From SKKY01 sp965228015 (GTDB lineage Bacteria > Bacillota > Peptococcia > Peptococcales > SKKY01), in contig OZ245787.1 of assembly GCA_965228015.1 (NCBI GenBank), positions 620,001-684,000 on the forward strand: a stretch of DNA of 64,000 nt. The letters are read 5' to 3'. This document shows positions 45,468 through 54,497 of this stretch, in pieces. Numbering within the stretch: position 1 is the stretch's first letter; each line of letters begins with the position of its first letter. A model generated the notes under the pieces. The model was not told the origin of the DNA. It did not search any database and worked only from the letters and a program-made list of their open reading frames with translations. The position numbers and the translations under genes are program-made.

Positions 45468-46421
45468 TTATTCAGTTATTTTTACTGCATTTTCATTACT
45501 GTAAAGTAAGTTGAAAAGTTCGGCAGGAACATACATTGTATTATCAATTAATTCTGGCTTTGCTCCCAGTTCAATACTTTGAGTCAGGCCGATTGCCTTG
45601 CTGCTTGCTTTGTAATAACTGTCTTTTCCAATTACTACCGTTGTTTTAACATTGCCATCATCTAATTTTGCCCCTCTGATACTGCTGTCCCAGATTACTT
45701 CAAAACCTAAAGCTTCTGCTACCAGGCGAAGTGGAATCATTTTTTGGTTATTCTGTTCATGAATTTTTAATTCCCCTAAATCAATATCTTGGTCATTAAT
45801 GGTAAGAGAACTTTCTGCTCCAGGTCTTACAAATATTATCTTTTGTACATTTGTCTGGCCTGGGTAACTCATGGCAACTATGTCATACCAGATAAATAAT
45901 TCTGTTCCAACATTAATATCTTTAATACTTACAATCTGCTTTGTTTTGAATGGAGAAATTGGAGCGTCTTTAGAAATTCTTGCGATTAAATCTCCCGCTT
46001 CATTAAGAACCCTGATTTCCTCATCTGACTCAGAAATTATTTCTTTAACCGTGAAATATGCAGGACGCATTTTGTCCTTTTCTACTTCAGCAATAATAAC
46101 TGTCGCAAAAGACTGGGGTGAAAGACTTCTTGTCATTGTAGGACTATAGTATGCGTAAACCAAATCTCCTGCTTTCAAATCTTTAAGTGTTCCTGGAAGT
46201 CCAGTTTTTGCATCAAGGATCATAGTTTCTTCAGAAACATTTAGAGCAACATCCATATCATTAATATGAACCAAGAGTTGATTATTAATAAATTCTTGTT
46301 TTACAACGCCCTCACCCTGCAAATATTTTGGAGCCGTGTTTTCTGCAAAGGATGGAACTACCAAAGATACTAGTATGATCAGTGCCAACATAAGCGAAAT
46401 ACCTTTTTTTAATTTTTTCAT
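45468..46421 (-). CDS. secreted protein with copper-amine-oxidase-N (stalk) domain
   Basis: 317 residues, intact. Signal peptide MKKLKKGISLMLALIILVSLVVPSFA; residues about 30-200 form beta-rich repeats that resemble the cell-surface domain before stalk domains; residues about 215-310 are a copper-amine-oxidase-N domain (MIPLRLVAEALGFEVIWDS, MYVPAELFNLLY). These domains bind the cell wall or form protein stalks and are not oxidases. Function unknown. The deacetylase at 42.3-43.9 kb has the same domain. Confidence 0.88.
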   Translation of the reverse strand: MKKLKKGISLMLALIILVSLVVPSFAENTAPKYLQGEGVVKQEFINNQLLVHINDMDVALNVSEETMILDAKTGLPGTLKDLKAGDLVYAYYSPTMTRSLSPQSFATVIIAEVEKDKMRPAYFTVKEIISESDEEIRVLNEAGDLIARISKDAPISPFKTKQIVSIKDINVGTELFIWYDIVAMSYPGQTNVQKIIFVRPGAESSLTINDQDIDLGELKIHEQNNQKMIPLRLVAEALGFEVIWDSSIRGAKLDDGNVKTTVVIGKDSYYKASSKAIGLTQSIELGAKPELIDNTMYVPAELFNLLYSNENAVKITE

Positions 46422-46500
46422 TTTCTTTCCTCCTGTTTTTTATAACCTTCTGTCATATAGACGGAGAAGCTTATAAAAAGTTCCCTGTGGATAACGCGCG

Positions 46501-48263
46501 GATTTTAGAAGCGTCCGAGACCAGTGAAAAAGTCCCTCCCTTAAGTTAAAGGTGAGGGACAAATTTTTATGCTAAAAAAGCTGAAAGCGTTGATATATCT
46601 AAGAAAACAGAAAAAAGCCCACCTTTTTATGGTATAATTTATCTACCAAAACAAAATAAACCAAAAGGGTGGGCTTTTTATGCTTAGATTAAAATCAAAG
46701 CAAATTTCTTTATATTCACAATTATATAATAAAATACCTGAAAATCATATATTAAAAAGAACAGAATCTGTAGTAAATTTCAACTTTATTAATAAATTAT
46801 TGGAAAAACAGCTACTGCAAAACTTTTGGCAGACCAGCCAAAGAACCAGAATTAATGTGTAAACTTCTTTTCCTGCAGCTTCCTGTATAACCTTTCTGAC
46901 GAAAAGGTTATACAGGAAGCAGAACTTAATTTAGCATATATGTATTTTTTAGGAATCAATCCCGAAGAATCCCTCTCAGATAAAAGTCTCCTCTCAAAAT
47001 TCAGAACCCAAAGACTTCAAAACTCCACATTAGATGAAATTATTACAGAAATTATTCGCCAATGTGTTGAACAAAAAATTATTGAAGGAAATAGTGTAAG
47101 TATTGGTGCTACAAATATAGAAGCCAATACAATAAAAACCCCGGAAAGATTAACGAAACATCTTGCTAAAAAATTATAAATACATATGAAGAAGAAACAG
47201 AAGAAAAACTACCCGGTCTTCCTGATGTTCCAGAGTACAAGGAGATTGAAGACCATAAAGAAGCAAAAGCAGTAATGATAGATTACTTAGAAAAAGTAAT
47301 CTATGAAGCAGAAAAAATACAGAGCTACTCAAAACCAATTCTATTATTGAAAAAGCTAAAAATATATTAAATGATCCCAAGTTCATAAATCAAAAAGGAG
47401 TACGTTCATTAATAGATGAAGATGCTCGTGTTGGCAGAAAAAGTAAAAGTCAAGACTTTTTTGGCTATAAAACAGAATTTATTATGACTACAGAAGAAAG
47501 ATTAATTACCTGCGTTAGAACCGGAGATGGGGTATATACTGATGGAGATTTAACAGAGGAAATGCTTGAAGAGACCATAAAAGCAGGAGTTTCTGTAAAA
47601 GAAGTATATTGAGACAAAGTTTATTTCAGAAAAAACATTTTAGATTTAATAAAGGAATTAAAAGCAAAAGCCTTTATTCCAATAAGTGGGTCAGCTTACA
47701 GAATTGATGAAAATGGATTTTCATACAACAAAGATTCGGACGAATGGGAATGTAGCCAAGGAAACATAAGTGTAAAAAAGAGATATTTTAAAAGGAAAGA
47801 AACATTTTATTCTTTAGGCTATGGATATTACAATTATTATTTTGAAGCAAAGCAGTGTAAAAATTGCCCAAAACATGATCAATGTGCTGGTAAAAAAGCA
47901 CGAGAAATTTTCACAACTGGTTTAAATACTGGAGAATATTATGAAATATCTCAAGAACAAAAAACGGAAGAGTTTAAAGAAAAGTACAAGAAGAGAGCAA
48001 GCATTGAAGGCAAGAATGCCGAGCTAAAAAGATTTCACGGACTATGTCGTGCAAGAGGATATGGTCTCTTAAGTGTGTCTGTTCAATCGAAGCTGGCAGC
48101 AATTGCGGTAAACATAAAGAGGATAGCATCAATACTATCCTCTTTAGAGTGCAATTTTTTAATCAAATTTGGAATTTAAAAAAAATAGTCTTATTTTGCT
48201 GTAAAGGGAAGAATCTTCTTTTAAAGAAAGGCTTTTTCACTGGTCTCGGACGCTTCCAAAATC
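46501..48263 (+). mobile_element. IS1182-family element, defective
   Basis: About 1.76 kb with long imperfect inverted ends: GATTTTAGAAGCGTCCGAGA... (from 46501) and ...TCTCGGACGCTTCCAAAATC (to 48263), pairing over about 32 bases with one mismatch in the GATTTT-GAAGCG part. The right end cuts the 3' end of the HtrA-like protease gene. No clear target duplication. Contains one broken transposase. Confidence 0.88.
46680..48179 (+). pseudogene. IS1182-family transposase, several frameshifts
   Basis: ATG 46680. MLRLKSKQISLYSQLYNKIPENHILK opens the IS1182 N-terminal domain; after a frameshift near 46800 the typical NSYCKTFGRPAKEPELM...NLSDEKVIQEAELNLAYMYFLGINPEE follows. Later pieces carry SLIDEDARVGRKSKSQDFFGYKTEF, YWDKVYFRKNILDLI (with TGA in the YWDK position) and RASIEGKNAELKRFHGL. 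At least three frameshifts plus the TGA. Dead. Confidence 0.88.
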
Positions 48264-49064
48264 AGCGGGTTGTTACTACGTCGATTGGTATTGCGACTCC
48301 GATTATTTCATCGGTGTTGCTGCTTTCCTGAATCAGGGTTGCGAAGATAATGGCAATTACTTCTTCTTTGTTGTTAAAAACCGGGCTTCCACTGCTTCCT
48401 TTATATATAGGGCCTTTAATAAAAATTACTTCTTCTTCAATAGTATTTACTTTTCCCATTCCAACAACTTCACCTTTTTTACTATTCCAGAGCATCCAAG
48501 GGGATTTCCGATAATTAGAACTTCCTGTCCTGAAACAATATCACTGAAAGTACCTGTTTTAAGATAAGGAAGATCTTCTCCTTCTATACTAAGAATCGCA
48601 AAATCAAGTTCTGGAATTATTAATTCAGGACTCCCTTTGTAACTTTTCCCTGATGGAAATTGGATAAAAATATTTTCTCCATCACGAATTACGTGTTCAT
48701 TGGTTACAATTATCCCATCTGGGCTGATGTTAAATCCTGTACCTGATTTTTGCTGATTTTTAATAGAAACCACAGCTTCCTGGAGGTTTTTGATTTCTTC
48801 TTCCTGTTTTAGTTTAAAGGACTCTCCTAAGAATCCAAGGTCGGGAAAACTTGATAATCTGAATATGCTGTCTAAGATAAAAAAGGAGAATATAGTTAAA
48901 GTTATTAAAGCTATCACTCTTTTACTGGATCTTTTTTTACCGTTTCCCAGTTCTTCCTTTGAATCATCATCTAAATTGTTTAGTTCTTCCAACAATTCGG
49001 AATCCAAATCATTCATTAGGTCATTATCTAAATCAATTTCCCAGTATTCCTTTTCTTTATCCAT
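48264..49064 (-). pseudogene. HtrA-like trypsin-family serine protease, frameshifted and truncated by IS1182
   Basis: Acidic N-terminus (about 65 residues), one membrane helix (VIALITLTIFSFFILDSIF), then a trypsin-like domain facing outside: IIVTNEHVIRDG (His), PELDFAILSIEG (Asp) and KGSSGSPVFNN (Ser). One A is missing in the A run near 48470, after LGCSGIVKK, which splits the domain before Ser. The last residues, after GVAIPIDVV, are replaced by the IS1182 end. Likely an envelope quality-control protease of the HtrA type, without a visible PDZ domain. Non-functional as written. Confidence 0.85.
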
Positions 49065-49179
49065 GTAATCAGTCCTTTACAGCTAATGAAATATATATAA
49101 ACCTTTTTAAGGAATATTAATAAATTTTTCGAAATACCATTATAAACAAAGTAATCAGTTTTGTTTTAGCTTAATTATT

Positions 49180-49210
49180 TTGCATTATACACACCAATTG
49201 TGTATAATGC
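49180..49210 (+). promoter_or_regulatory. hicAB promoter and operator
   Basis: TTGCAT (49180-49185), 17-base spacer, TATAAT (49203-49208). A perfect 12-bp inverted repeat GCATTATACACA/TGTGTATAATGC (49182-49193, 49199-49210) covers both boxes, a natural site for autorepression by HicB. Confidence 0.85.
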
Positions 49211-49227
49211 GTTTGTGAGGTATAATT

Positions 49228-49401
49228 GTGAAACGCAAAGATCTGATAAAATTATTAAGGCAAAATGGTTGGCGGTTAAAGTGTCAAGGTCATGATCACT
49301 CAATATACACCAATGGAAAAGCAAATGAACCCATCTCTCGCCAAACTGAAATTAATGAAATTCTTGCTAAAAAAATAATCAAACGTCGAAATCTAAAATA
49401 G
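49228..49401 (+). CDS. hicA: HicA-family mRNA interferase toxin
   Basis: 57 residues from GTG 49228 (GAGGT upstream). KRKDLIKLLRQNGWRLKCQGHDHSIYTNG shows the double-stranded-RNA-binding-like HicA fold: GW, then His in GHDHSIY, the catalytic position (usual form GSHH). SRQTEINEILAKKIIK ends it. HicA cleaves mRNA and tmRNA when free. It is 33 bases before hicB. Intact, small and too short to be reported by simple ORF searches. Confidence 0.88.
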   Translation: MKRKDLIKLLRQNGWRLKCQGHDHSIYTNGKANEPISRQTEINEILAKKIIKRRNLK

Positions 49402-49434
49402 CCATTCGACAATCAATGAAAGGAAGTTTCTAAA

Positions 49435-49818
49435 ATGACTAAAGTATATCCAATTATCCTTACTCCTGCTGATACTGGTTATGTTGTTACGGTTCCTGAT
49501 CTTGATATCAATACTCAAGGCAAAGATTTGGCTGAAGCTATTTATATGGCAAGAGATGCTATAGGCCTTTGGGGAATTAGTGAGGAAGACGACGGCAGGC
49601 AAATACCTGAACCATCTATCATTAAACCGGAACACGAATCTCAGGAATTGGTTTTATGGGTAGATATTGATTTTGCTAAGTACCGCAGAGCTAATGATAT
49701 GAAAACAATGAGAATTAATGTATCTGTTCCAAAATATTTAAAAGTTCTTGGAGAAAATGCAGGAATAAATTTTTCTCAAGAATTACAGGAGCGCCTAAAG
49801 GAAAAACTAAAAGTTTGA
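49435..49818 (+). CDS. hicB: HicB-family antitoxin
   Basis: 127 residues, intact. N-terminal HicB domain (YPIILTPADTGYVVTVPDLDINTQGKDLAEAIYMARDAIGL) that covers HicA, and a C-terminal ribbon-helix-helix segment (RINVSVPKYLKVLGENAGINFSQELQERL) that would bind the operator at 49182-49210. The last four codons and the TGA lie inside a 56-bp palindrome. AAGGAAG is the ribosome site. Confidence 0.93.
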   Translation: MTKVYPIILTPADTGYVVTVPDLDINTQGKDLAEAIYMARDAIGLWGISEEDDGRQIPEPSIIKPEHESQELVLWVDIDFAKYRRANDMKTMRINVSVPKYLKVLGENAGINFSQELQERLKEKLKV

Positions 49819-49857
49819 ACTACCGAGATATCTCGGTAGTTCAAACTTTTAGTTTTT
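49802..49857. terminator. 56-bp perfect palindrome, bidirectional terminator between hicB and GNAT remnant
   Basis: Arms 49802-49829 and 49830-49857 are exact reverse complements with no spacer (centre GAT/ATC). It contains the end of hicB and the stop of the opposite gene. T/A-rich outer parts (TTTTAGTTTTT) give terminator-like tails in both directions. Confidence 0.9.
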
Positions 49858-50340
49858 ACGGCAGCTCTTTAACCATAATAAAATCCTGGTTGCCCACATG
49901 GTTAAGTTTCTCTTGGGTAACTTTATATCCTAAATTTAAATAAAACTTTGTTGCAGGATTATCCTTTTGTACAGAAAGGGATGTTTGAGTGTAACCATTA
50001 TCTTTCAATATCCCAAAAAGTTTTTTCATTAATTTAGTTCCAATTCCAAAGCCTCGGAATTCTGGTAGTATAGATATTGCCAGTTCTGGGGTTTCTTCAT
50101 TTATGCAGCCATAACCTGGAATAATTCTTGTCCAGGCAACACCAATAACCTGACCATTTTGTTCTGCAACTAATCCTAAATCTCCAGCTTGGGTGCCAAA
50201 ATCTTTAATATAGACAAATATTTGAGGATCATTAATTATATCCCTTGGTGGTACCTCTACTCCTTCGGGGATGAAAATTCACTGATATAAAACTCAGGAA
50301 GACATACATAATCGAAAGGTTTTATAGGGCGAATTTTTGG
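49856..50340 (-). pseudogene. GNAT-family acetyltransferase, frameshifted
   Basis: Reads KIRPIKPFDYVCLPEF, then one T lost and a TGA near 50283, then IFIPEGVEVPPRDIINDPQIFVYIKDFG...AEQNGQVIGVAWTRIIPGYG, the acetyl-CoA site PEFRGFGIGTKLMKKLF and SLSVQKDNPATKFYLNLGY, ending MVKELP. Typical small GNAT of the 'FIPEG' subgroup; substrate unknown. Its first residues are in frame with the DUF3781 gene upstream and no start codon of its own remains. Confidence 0.8.
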
Positions 50341-50598
50341 CTTTAAAAAGTGTGCGGTAATAATTGTATTGCTTTTCATGTTAATAGTAATTACCATACC
50401 ATTTTTATAGGCATACCAGTTTTTACCCTGCCCAATGATTAGATCTGCTGTTCTTACGAATTCTTTACACCAGGAAATAATATCCTCGGACTGCAGATTA
50501 AGGTTGCGGCTGATTCTTATTGCTCCTAATTCAGTTGTATGCAGTTTATCAATATTTATAGGCAAAGATTGCGTTTTAGTAAGTTCAACTCTTTTCAA
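50341..50598 (-). pseudogene. DUF3781 protein, start weak, fused in frame to the GNAT remnant
   Basis: About 86 residues matching DUF3781: IDKLHTTELGAIRISRNLNL, DIISWCKEFV, GKNWYAYKNGMVITINMKSNTIITAH. Function of the family is unknown; it is often near stress or acetyltransferase genes. No stop separates it from the GNAT N-terminus, which suggests a small deletion removed its end. The only start is TTG 50598 without a ribosome site. Probably not expressed normally. Confidence 0.75.
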
Positions 50599-50616
50599 AT
50601 TAATATAATAACTAAA

Positions 50617-50940
50617 TTATCTTACTATAAGTTCATATTCTTCCGGAAGGCCAGGGTTACTTATAATTAAACTCAACACTCTTTTAGCAGGACCACTTGG
50701 TTCATTTTTCCCTGCCTCCCATGCTTCTACCGTTTTGACAGAGACTCCCATAAAATCAGCAAAAACTCTTTGCGTCATATTAACTTTCATTCTAATTTCT
50801 TTAATATCTTCAGTTTTATAATCGGGAAGGGGTGTCACCTTAACCTTCCTTCTTTGAGTACGAAATTTTTTCTTCCCTTCAGCATGTTCAATAGCTTCTT
50901 CAAGTCCAGACAATATACTGTTAAATAGATTATTGCTCAA
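50617..50940 (-). CDS. higA: HigA-type antitoxin (XRE helix-turn-helix)
   Basis: 107 residues, intact. Basic N-terminus, then the helix-turn-helix DIKEIRMKVNMTQRVFADFMGVSVKTVEAWEAGKNEPSGPAKRVL, the usual HigA form. Overlaps the toxin gene by 11 bases (toxin first), the higBA order. Should bind the palindrome at 51310-51324. Confidence 0.93.
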   Translation of the reverse strand: MSNNLFNSILSGLEEAIEHAEGKKKFRTQRRKVKVTPLPDYKTEDIKEIRMKVNMTQRVFADFMGVSVKTVEAWEAGKNEPSGPAKRVLSLIISNPGLPEEYELIVR

Positions 50941-51283
50941 TTGACTTCCCCCTTTCTAACTTTTCAAGATATTCAACCATATTTTTTAATTGCTTTCTTT
51001 CTTTGTCAGATAAATTATTTTTTGTACTTTTTGGATAAACAGTTATTAAATATACTTTTTCGTATTTTTCCAAATCAACATATATTATCCTCAATCCACT
51101 TCTTTTACCCCGTTTTTCTATAGAGAAACGTTCTTTCCTAAGGCCTCCTGTGCCGACAATTACATCTCCTGATTTAATATTACTCAATAACTGATATTGA
51201 AGAATAAAGAAATCTATGTCAGAAAATCCTAACTGTTTCCATTTCTTATCAAATTCTGAGGTCATAATAAATTCTCGTTCCAT
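50930..51283 (-). CDS. higB: HigB/RelE-type toxin
   Basis: 117 residues, intact. RelE-like core: EFIMTSEFDKKWKQLG, GTGGLRKERFSIEKRGKRSGLRIIYVDL, VYLITVYPKSTKNNLSDKERKQLKNMVEYL. RelE/HigB toxins cut mRNA on the ribosome. ATG 51283 follows AAGGTAAGGTG. Together with hicAB this gives two intact toxin-antitoxin pairs within 2.1 kb of otherwise decaying DNA. Confidence 0.93.
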   Translation of the reverse strand: MEREFIMTSEFDKKWKQLGFSDIDFFILQYQLLSNIKSGDVIVGTGGLRKERFSIEKRGKRSGLRIIYVDLEKYEKVYLITVYPKSTKNNLSDKERKQLKNMVEYLEKLERGKSIEQ

Positions 51284-51303
51284 ATATTCACCTTACCTTG
51301 ATA

Positions 51304-51332
51304 ATTTTACCCTATTAAATAGGGCTTTGCAA
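51304..51332 (-). promoter_or_regulatory. higBA promoter with operator in the spacer
   Basis: Minus strand TTGCAA (51327-51332), 17-base spacer, TAAAAT (51304-51309). A perfect inverted repeat CCCTATT-A-AATAGGG (51310-51324) fills the spacer. Binding there by HigA would block RNA polymerase. Confidence 0.8.
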
Positions 51333-51363
51333 TTATTTTATTAATTTTTTTAAATCAAAAAGA

Positions 51364-51387
51364 TCCCAGAAGCTTCTGCTTCTGGGA
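51364..51387 (-). terminator. terminator after the unrecognised gene at 51419-51845
   Basis: 10-bp stem TCCCAGAAGC/GCTTCTGGGA, 4-nt loop, followed on the minus strand by TCTTTTTGATTT. Confidence 0.8.
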
Positions 51388-51418
51388 GGCTGGTTTGTTT
51401 ATAGTGTTTTTATCTTTA

Positions 51419-51845
51419 TCATTTACTTTGTATGGTTAGTTCTTTTGTTACATCTCTAACTTTTTCCTCTGTCTCGTATGTGTAGAGGGCGGATGTAGAT
51501 TTTTGGCCCGTGGTAATTGCAGCAATTGTTCTGGATAAGCCTGTAGGTGAAGGGATAATGAGTGTGTCCAAAAACTACTATATCAATATTTTTATCAGCG
51601 TATTGCTGTGCTGCTTGGGCTGCCTCAATAAATGGAATTTTTACATTAACTTTGTTTATTTTCTGCCTTTCATCCCAGGTTTTCTGGAAGTTTTTAAAAA
51701 GAGTTGGAGCAGAAATAGATCCTGGATTCTCTAAAATGTTTTTTAAATGCCCTATTTCTCTTATTAAACTTCTTATCGCTCGAATTATTTCCTATTCGCT
51801 CTTACCTTCCAGATATTGTTCATAATAGTATCCAGGGCTAATCAT
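51419..51845 (-). pseudogene. unrecognised gene of about 140 codons, stop and frameshift
   Basis: Not recognised. ATG 51845 opens MISPGYYYEQYLEGKSE, then TAG (51792-51794), then EIIRAIRSLIREIGHLKNILENPGSISAP in the same frame, running to AAQAAQQYADKNIDIVVF. A frame change near 51567 gives a coherent C-terminus, IPSPTGLSRTIAAITTGQKSTSALYTYETEEKVRDVTKEL, ending at TGA 51419 just before a terminator. The N-terminal part is helical with a coiled-coil look (RSLIREIGHLKNIL). The TAG could be a former CAG. A terminator and codon-like composition support a former gene. Confidence 0.6.
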
Positions 51846-51924
51846 CAAAGGTGGCAACTCTTAACACGTAATTCTCTAAAAATGACTTCTTGTGGCCTCT
51901 AAGAACTAATAAATAACCAATATC

Positions 51925-53178
51925 TGTAATGGTATAGTCTTATTGTAACACCTAGTACGGATAATATATAATAAACCCGAACTAGGAGGATTACAAAATG
52001 AGCAAACGTTACGATTTAGAATTCAAGAAGGAGGTTGTACGTGAATATCTAAAAGGCAAAAGCCTTGGTGATCTTTTTGCAACCTACGGTGTATCAAAAT
52101 CAACAATGTCCGGATGGATAAAAAATACAGCGAAGAATGTCATTACACAAAACCACAAAATAAAGAAAATGCAATATCACCAGAGGAATATAGAGCGCTT
52201 AACAAGAAGCTTATGGAACTTCAAAAGGAAAATGACTTCCTAAAAAAAGCAGCGGCATTCTTCGCAAAGGAAATCGATTAGTGGTATATCAGTTCATTGA
52301 TGCCTATAAACTTGAGTTTGGATTGCGCTGGTTATGCCGCAAGTTCAACCTCTCTCCGAATATGTACTACAATTACTTAAAGAACAGAAAATCCACGTAT
52401 CGTGAGGGAAAGGCTAAAGTTCAAGAAAACATAAAAAGTATTTATTACAATAATGGACGCATTATCGGCCATAGGTGGATGGTCGCTTTTCTTGCAAGGC
52501 AAAATATATTTATTGGTAAGACAACAGCACATAAGTATATGAACAAGGAATTAAACCTGCATGCAATCACTGTAAGAAAAAGGCCCAAATATGTAAAAGG
52601 TAAAAAGAACAAAGTATTTCCCAATATTCTTAATCAAAATTTCTCTGTCACAGAAAGAAATAAAGTATGGTGTACTGATTTCACCTATATAAGATTAACA
52701 AACGGTAAAATGCGTTATAATTGTACTATTATAGATTTAGCAAAAAGGGAAGCGATAGCAACGGTTAACTCAAAATGAATCAACTCAGATCTGGCAATAG
52801 AAGCCTTGTCTAAAACTCTTGAAAGAGAGAGCCCAGATGAAGGGTTAGTCTTACATTCAGATCAGAGGGTACAGTTCACCTCATGGGCTTTCGTAGAGTA
52901 CTGCAAAAGCCAAGGAATAAGGCAAAGCATGAGTAAAACAGGTTGCCCATATGATAACGCTCCAATGGAGAGATTTTATAAATCACTTAAGTCAGAGCTT
53001 ATTTACCACCAAAAATTTGAAACCGACCTACAATTAGATGAAACTATCAATAAATATGTTTATGTGTGGTACAACCACATTCGACCTCATTCATACAATG
53101 GAGGGCTGACTCCATTTGAAGCGCGAAATATAAACTGATTTTCCGTACTTAGTGTTACAAAGATGCTTGACCATTACA
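51925..53178 (+). mobile_element. IS3-family element B, copy 2
   Basis: 1254 bp, same length and ends as the copy at 20248. Its right end abuts the middle of an element A OrfB gene directly, so it marks an insertion into, and loss of part of, that element. No matching flanking triplet is visible (ATC left, TAC right). Confidence 0.93.
51998..53138 (+). pseudogene. IS3-family element B transposase copy 2, disrupted
   Basis: OrfA has one A fewer than copy 1 in the run after SGWIK, breaking the frame there, but keeps CAA where copy 1 has TAA and keeps the A7 run of FLKKAAAFF, the likely frameshift site. OrfB carries the same TGA (52776-52778) between VNSK and INSDLA as copy 1. DDE residues are present (CTDFTY, LHSDQRVQF, PMERFYKSLKSE). 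The two copies complement each other: each is broken at different places except for the shared TGA. Confidence 0.92.
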
Positions 53179-54450
53179 TACTATAGGTCTTTCATTTTTA
53201 TTTAAAGTGCTGATGGCTTTGTCTAACATTGTATTTACCAATGTGGCATCAGGAGAGGTTCCAATACTCCAACTGACTGGCAGCCCATCAAAGCAGTCAA
53301 TAATTGGAGAAAGATATATTTTCCCGGCAGGAATATGGAACTCGGTTAGATCTGTTAGCCACTTCTGGTTTGGTTTATCAGCATGAAAATTGTGTTTCAA
53401 CAAATTTGGCATTACAGGGCTTATCTCACCTTTATATGAGTTGTATTTCTTTTTCTTAATGCCTGGTATTGAAAGTTTCTCTTCTTTCATAATTCTTCTA
53501 ACAATTTTTTCTGAAATAATTATACCGGTTTTCTTTATAACTGAATGAATTCTTCGATAACCATAACGTTTTGAAGATTCAATAAAAACTTCTTTAATTT
53601 TATTACGTAAACTGGAATATTTATCTTCTTTACTTAATACAAAATCCTGATAAAAATAGCTACTTTTTGCCATGTTAAGAATTATCAATAAATCTTTTAA
53701 AAAAATTCTCTCTTAGGGCATTAATCGCCATGGCTTTTCACTATTAGAAAGTGTTTTTATGCTAATGCCCTTATCTTTTTTTATTATTTCTGCTGCTTTT
53801 TCCAAAATATCTCTTTCTAACTGAAGATGATATATATCCTTTTTTAATTCTTCCACTTGTTTTAAAAGAACATCTTTTTCTTTTAATAATAATTTTGCTT
53901 GATCATCACTAATATTAGTTTTCACTTTTGGGGATACTTTATCTTTTTTTGGCATTGTCCTATTCCACCCTTTTTTTAGAAGCTGATTTTTCCAACTATA
54001 AAGCCTCTCACAGGTAATGCCAATTTCATTCGCTACTTCTCTGGCCGATTTTTCCCGTGAGCATAAAGCTATAACTGCTGCTTCTTTTTGTTCACGAGTA
54101 TATTTTATCAATGCGTTACCTGAGCGACAATATTTCTTTTGTTCAGGCGCCAATTCTAGTATCCATTTATCAAGAGTAGGTCTGCTTGGATATCCAAGAA
54201 TTCTTGTAGTGCGTCGTACACATTTTCCGTGTTCTAAATAATGATTAACAGCTCTGTATTTTTCTTCTTCAGAAAATTTTGCTTTTCTTTCACATTCTTT
54301 AATTAAGTCACCATTACTTAAATATTGTTTGTACCACGCCGTTAGGGATTTTCTATCTAGGTATCCTAACTCCCGCATTACTTGTGCATAACATTTGTCA
54401 TATTTAATTAATAATTTTACAGCTTTAATTTTTTCTTCGTAGGAATACAT
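53179..54450 (-). pseudogene. element A OrfA/OrfB remnant
   Basis: OrfA (ATG 54450) is intact until one base is lost after TLSNSEK near 53740; OrfB starts at 53673 (MAKSSYF) and is cut after NERPIV at 53179, removing the second Asp and the Glu of the DDE triad. Otherwise almost identical to the copy at 30759-32331. Confidence 0.9.
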
Positions 54451-54497
54451 ATAGACATCCTCCTGTATTTTTAGTCCAGGTTTTTGTCCGCACTCCC
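53179..54497 (-). mobile_element. IS3-family element A, copy 2, truncated
   Basis: Right terminal repeat GTCCGCACTCCC (54486-54497) differs from the intact copy by C-to-T. The left part, from the second catalytic Asp of OrfB to the left end, is missing and replaced by element B. Confidence 0.9.

Noticed and set aside
46421..46680. Target duplication for the IS1182 element
   Set aside because: The bases outside the inverted ends (ACGCGCG left, AGCGGGT right) do not match as a direct repeat.
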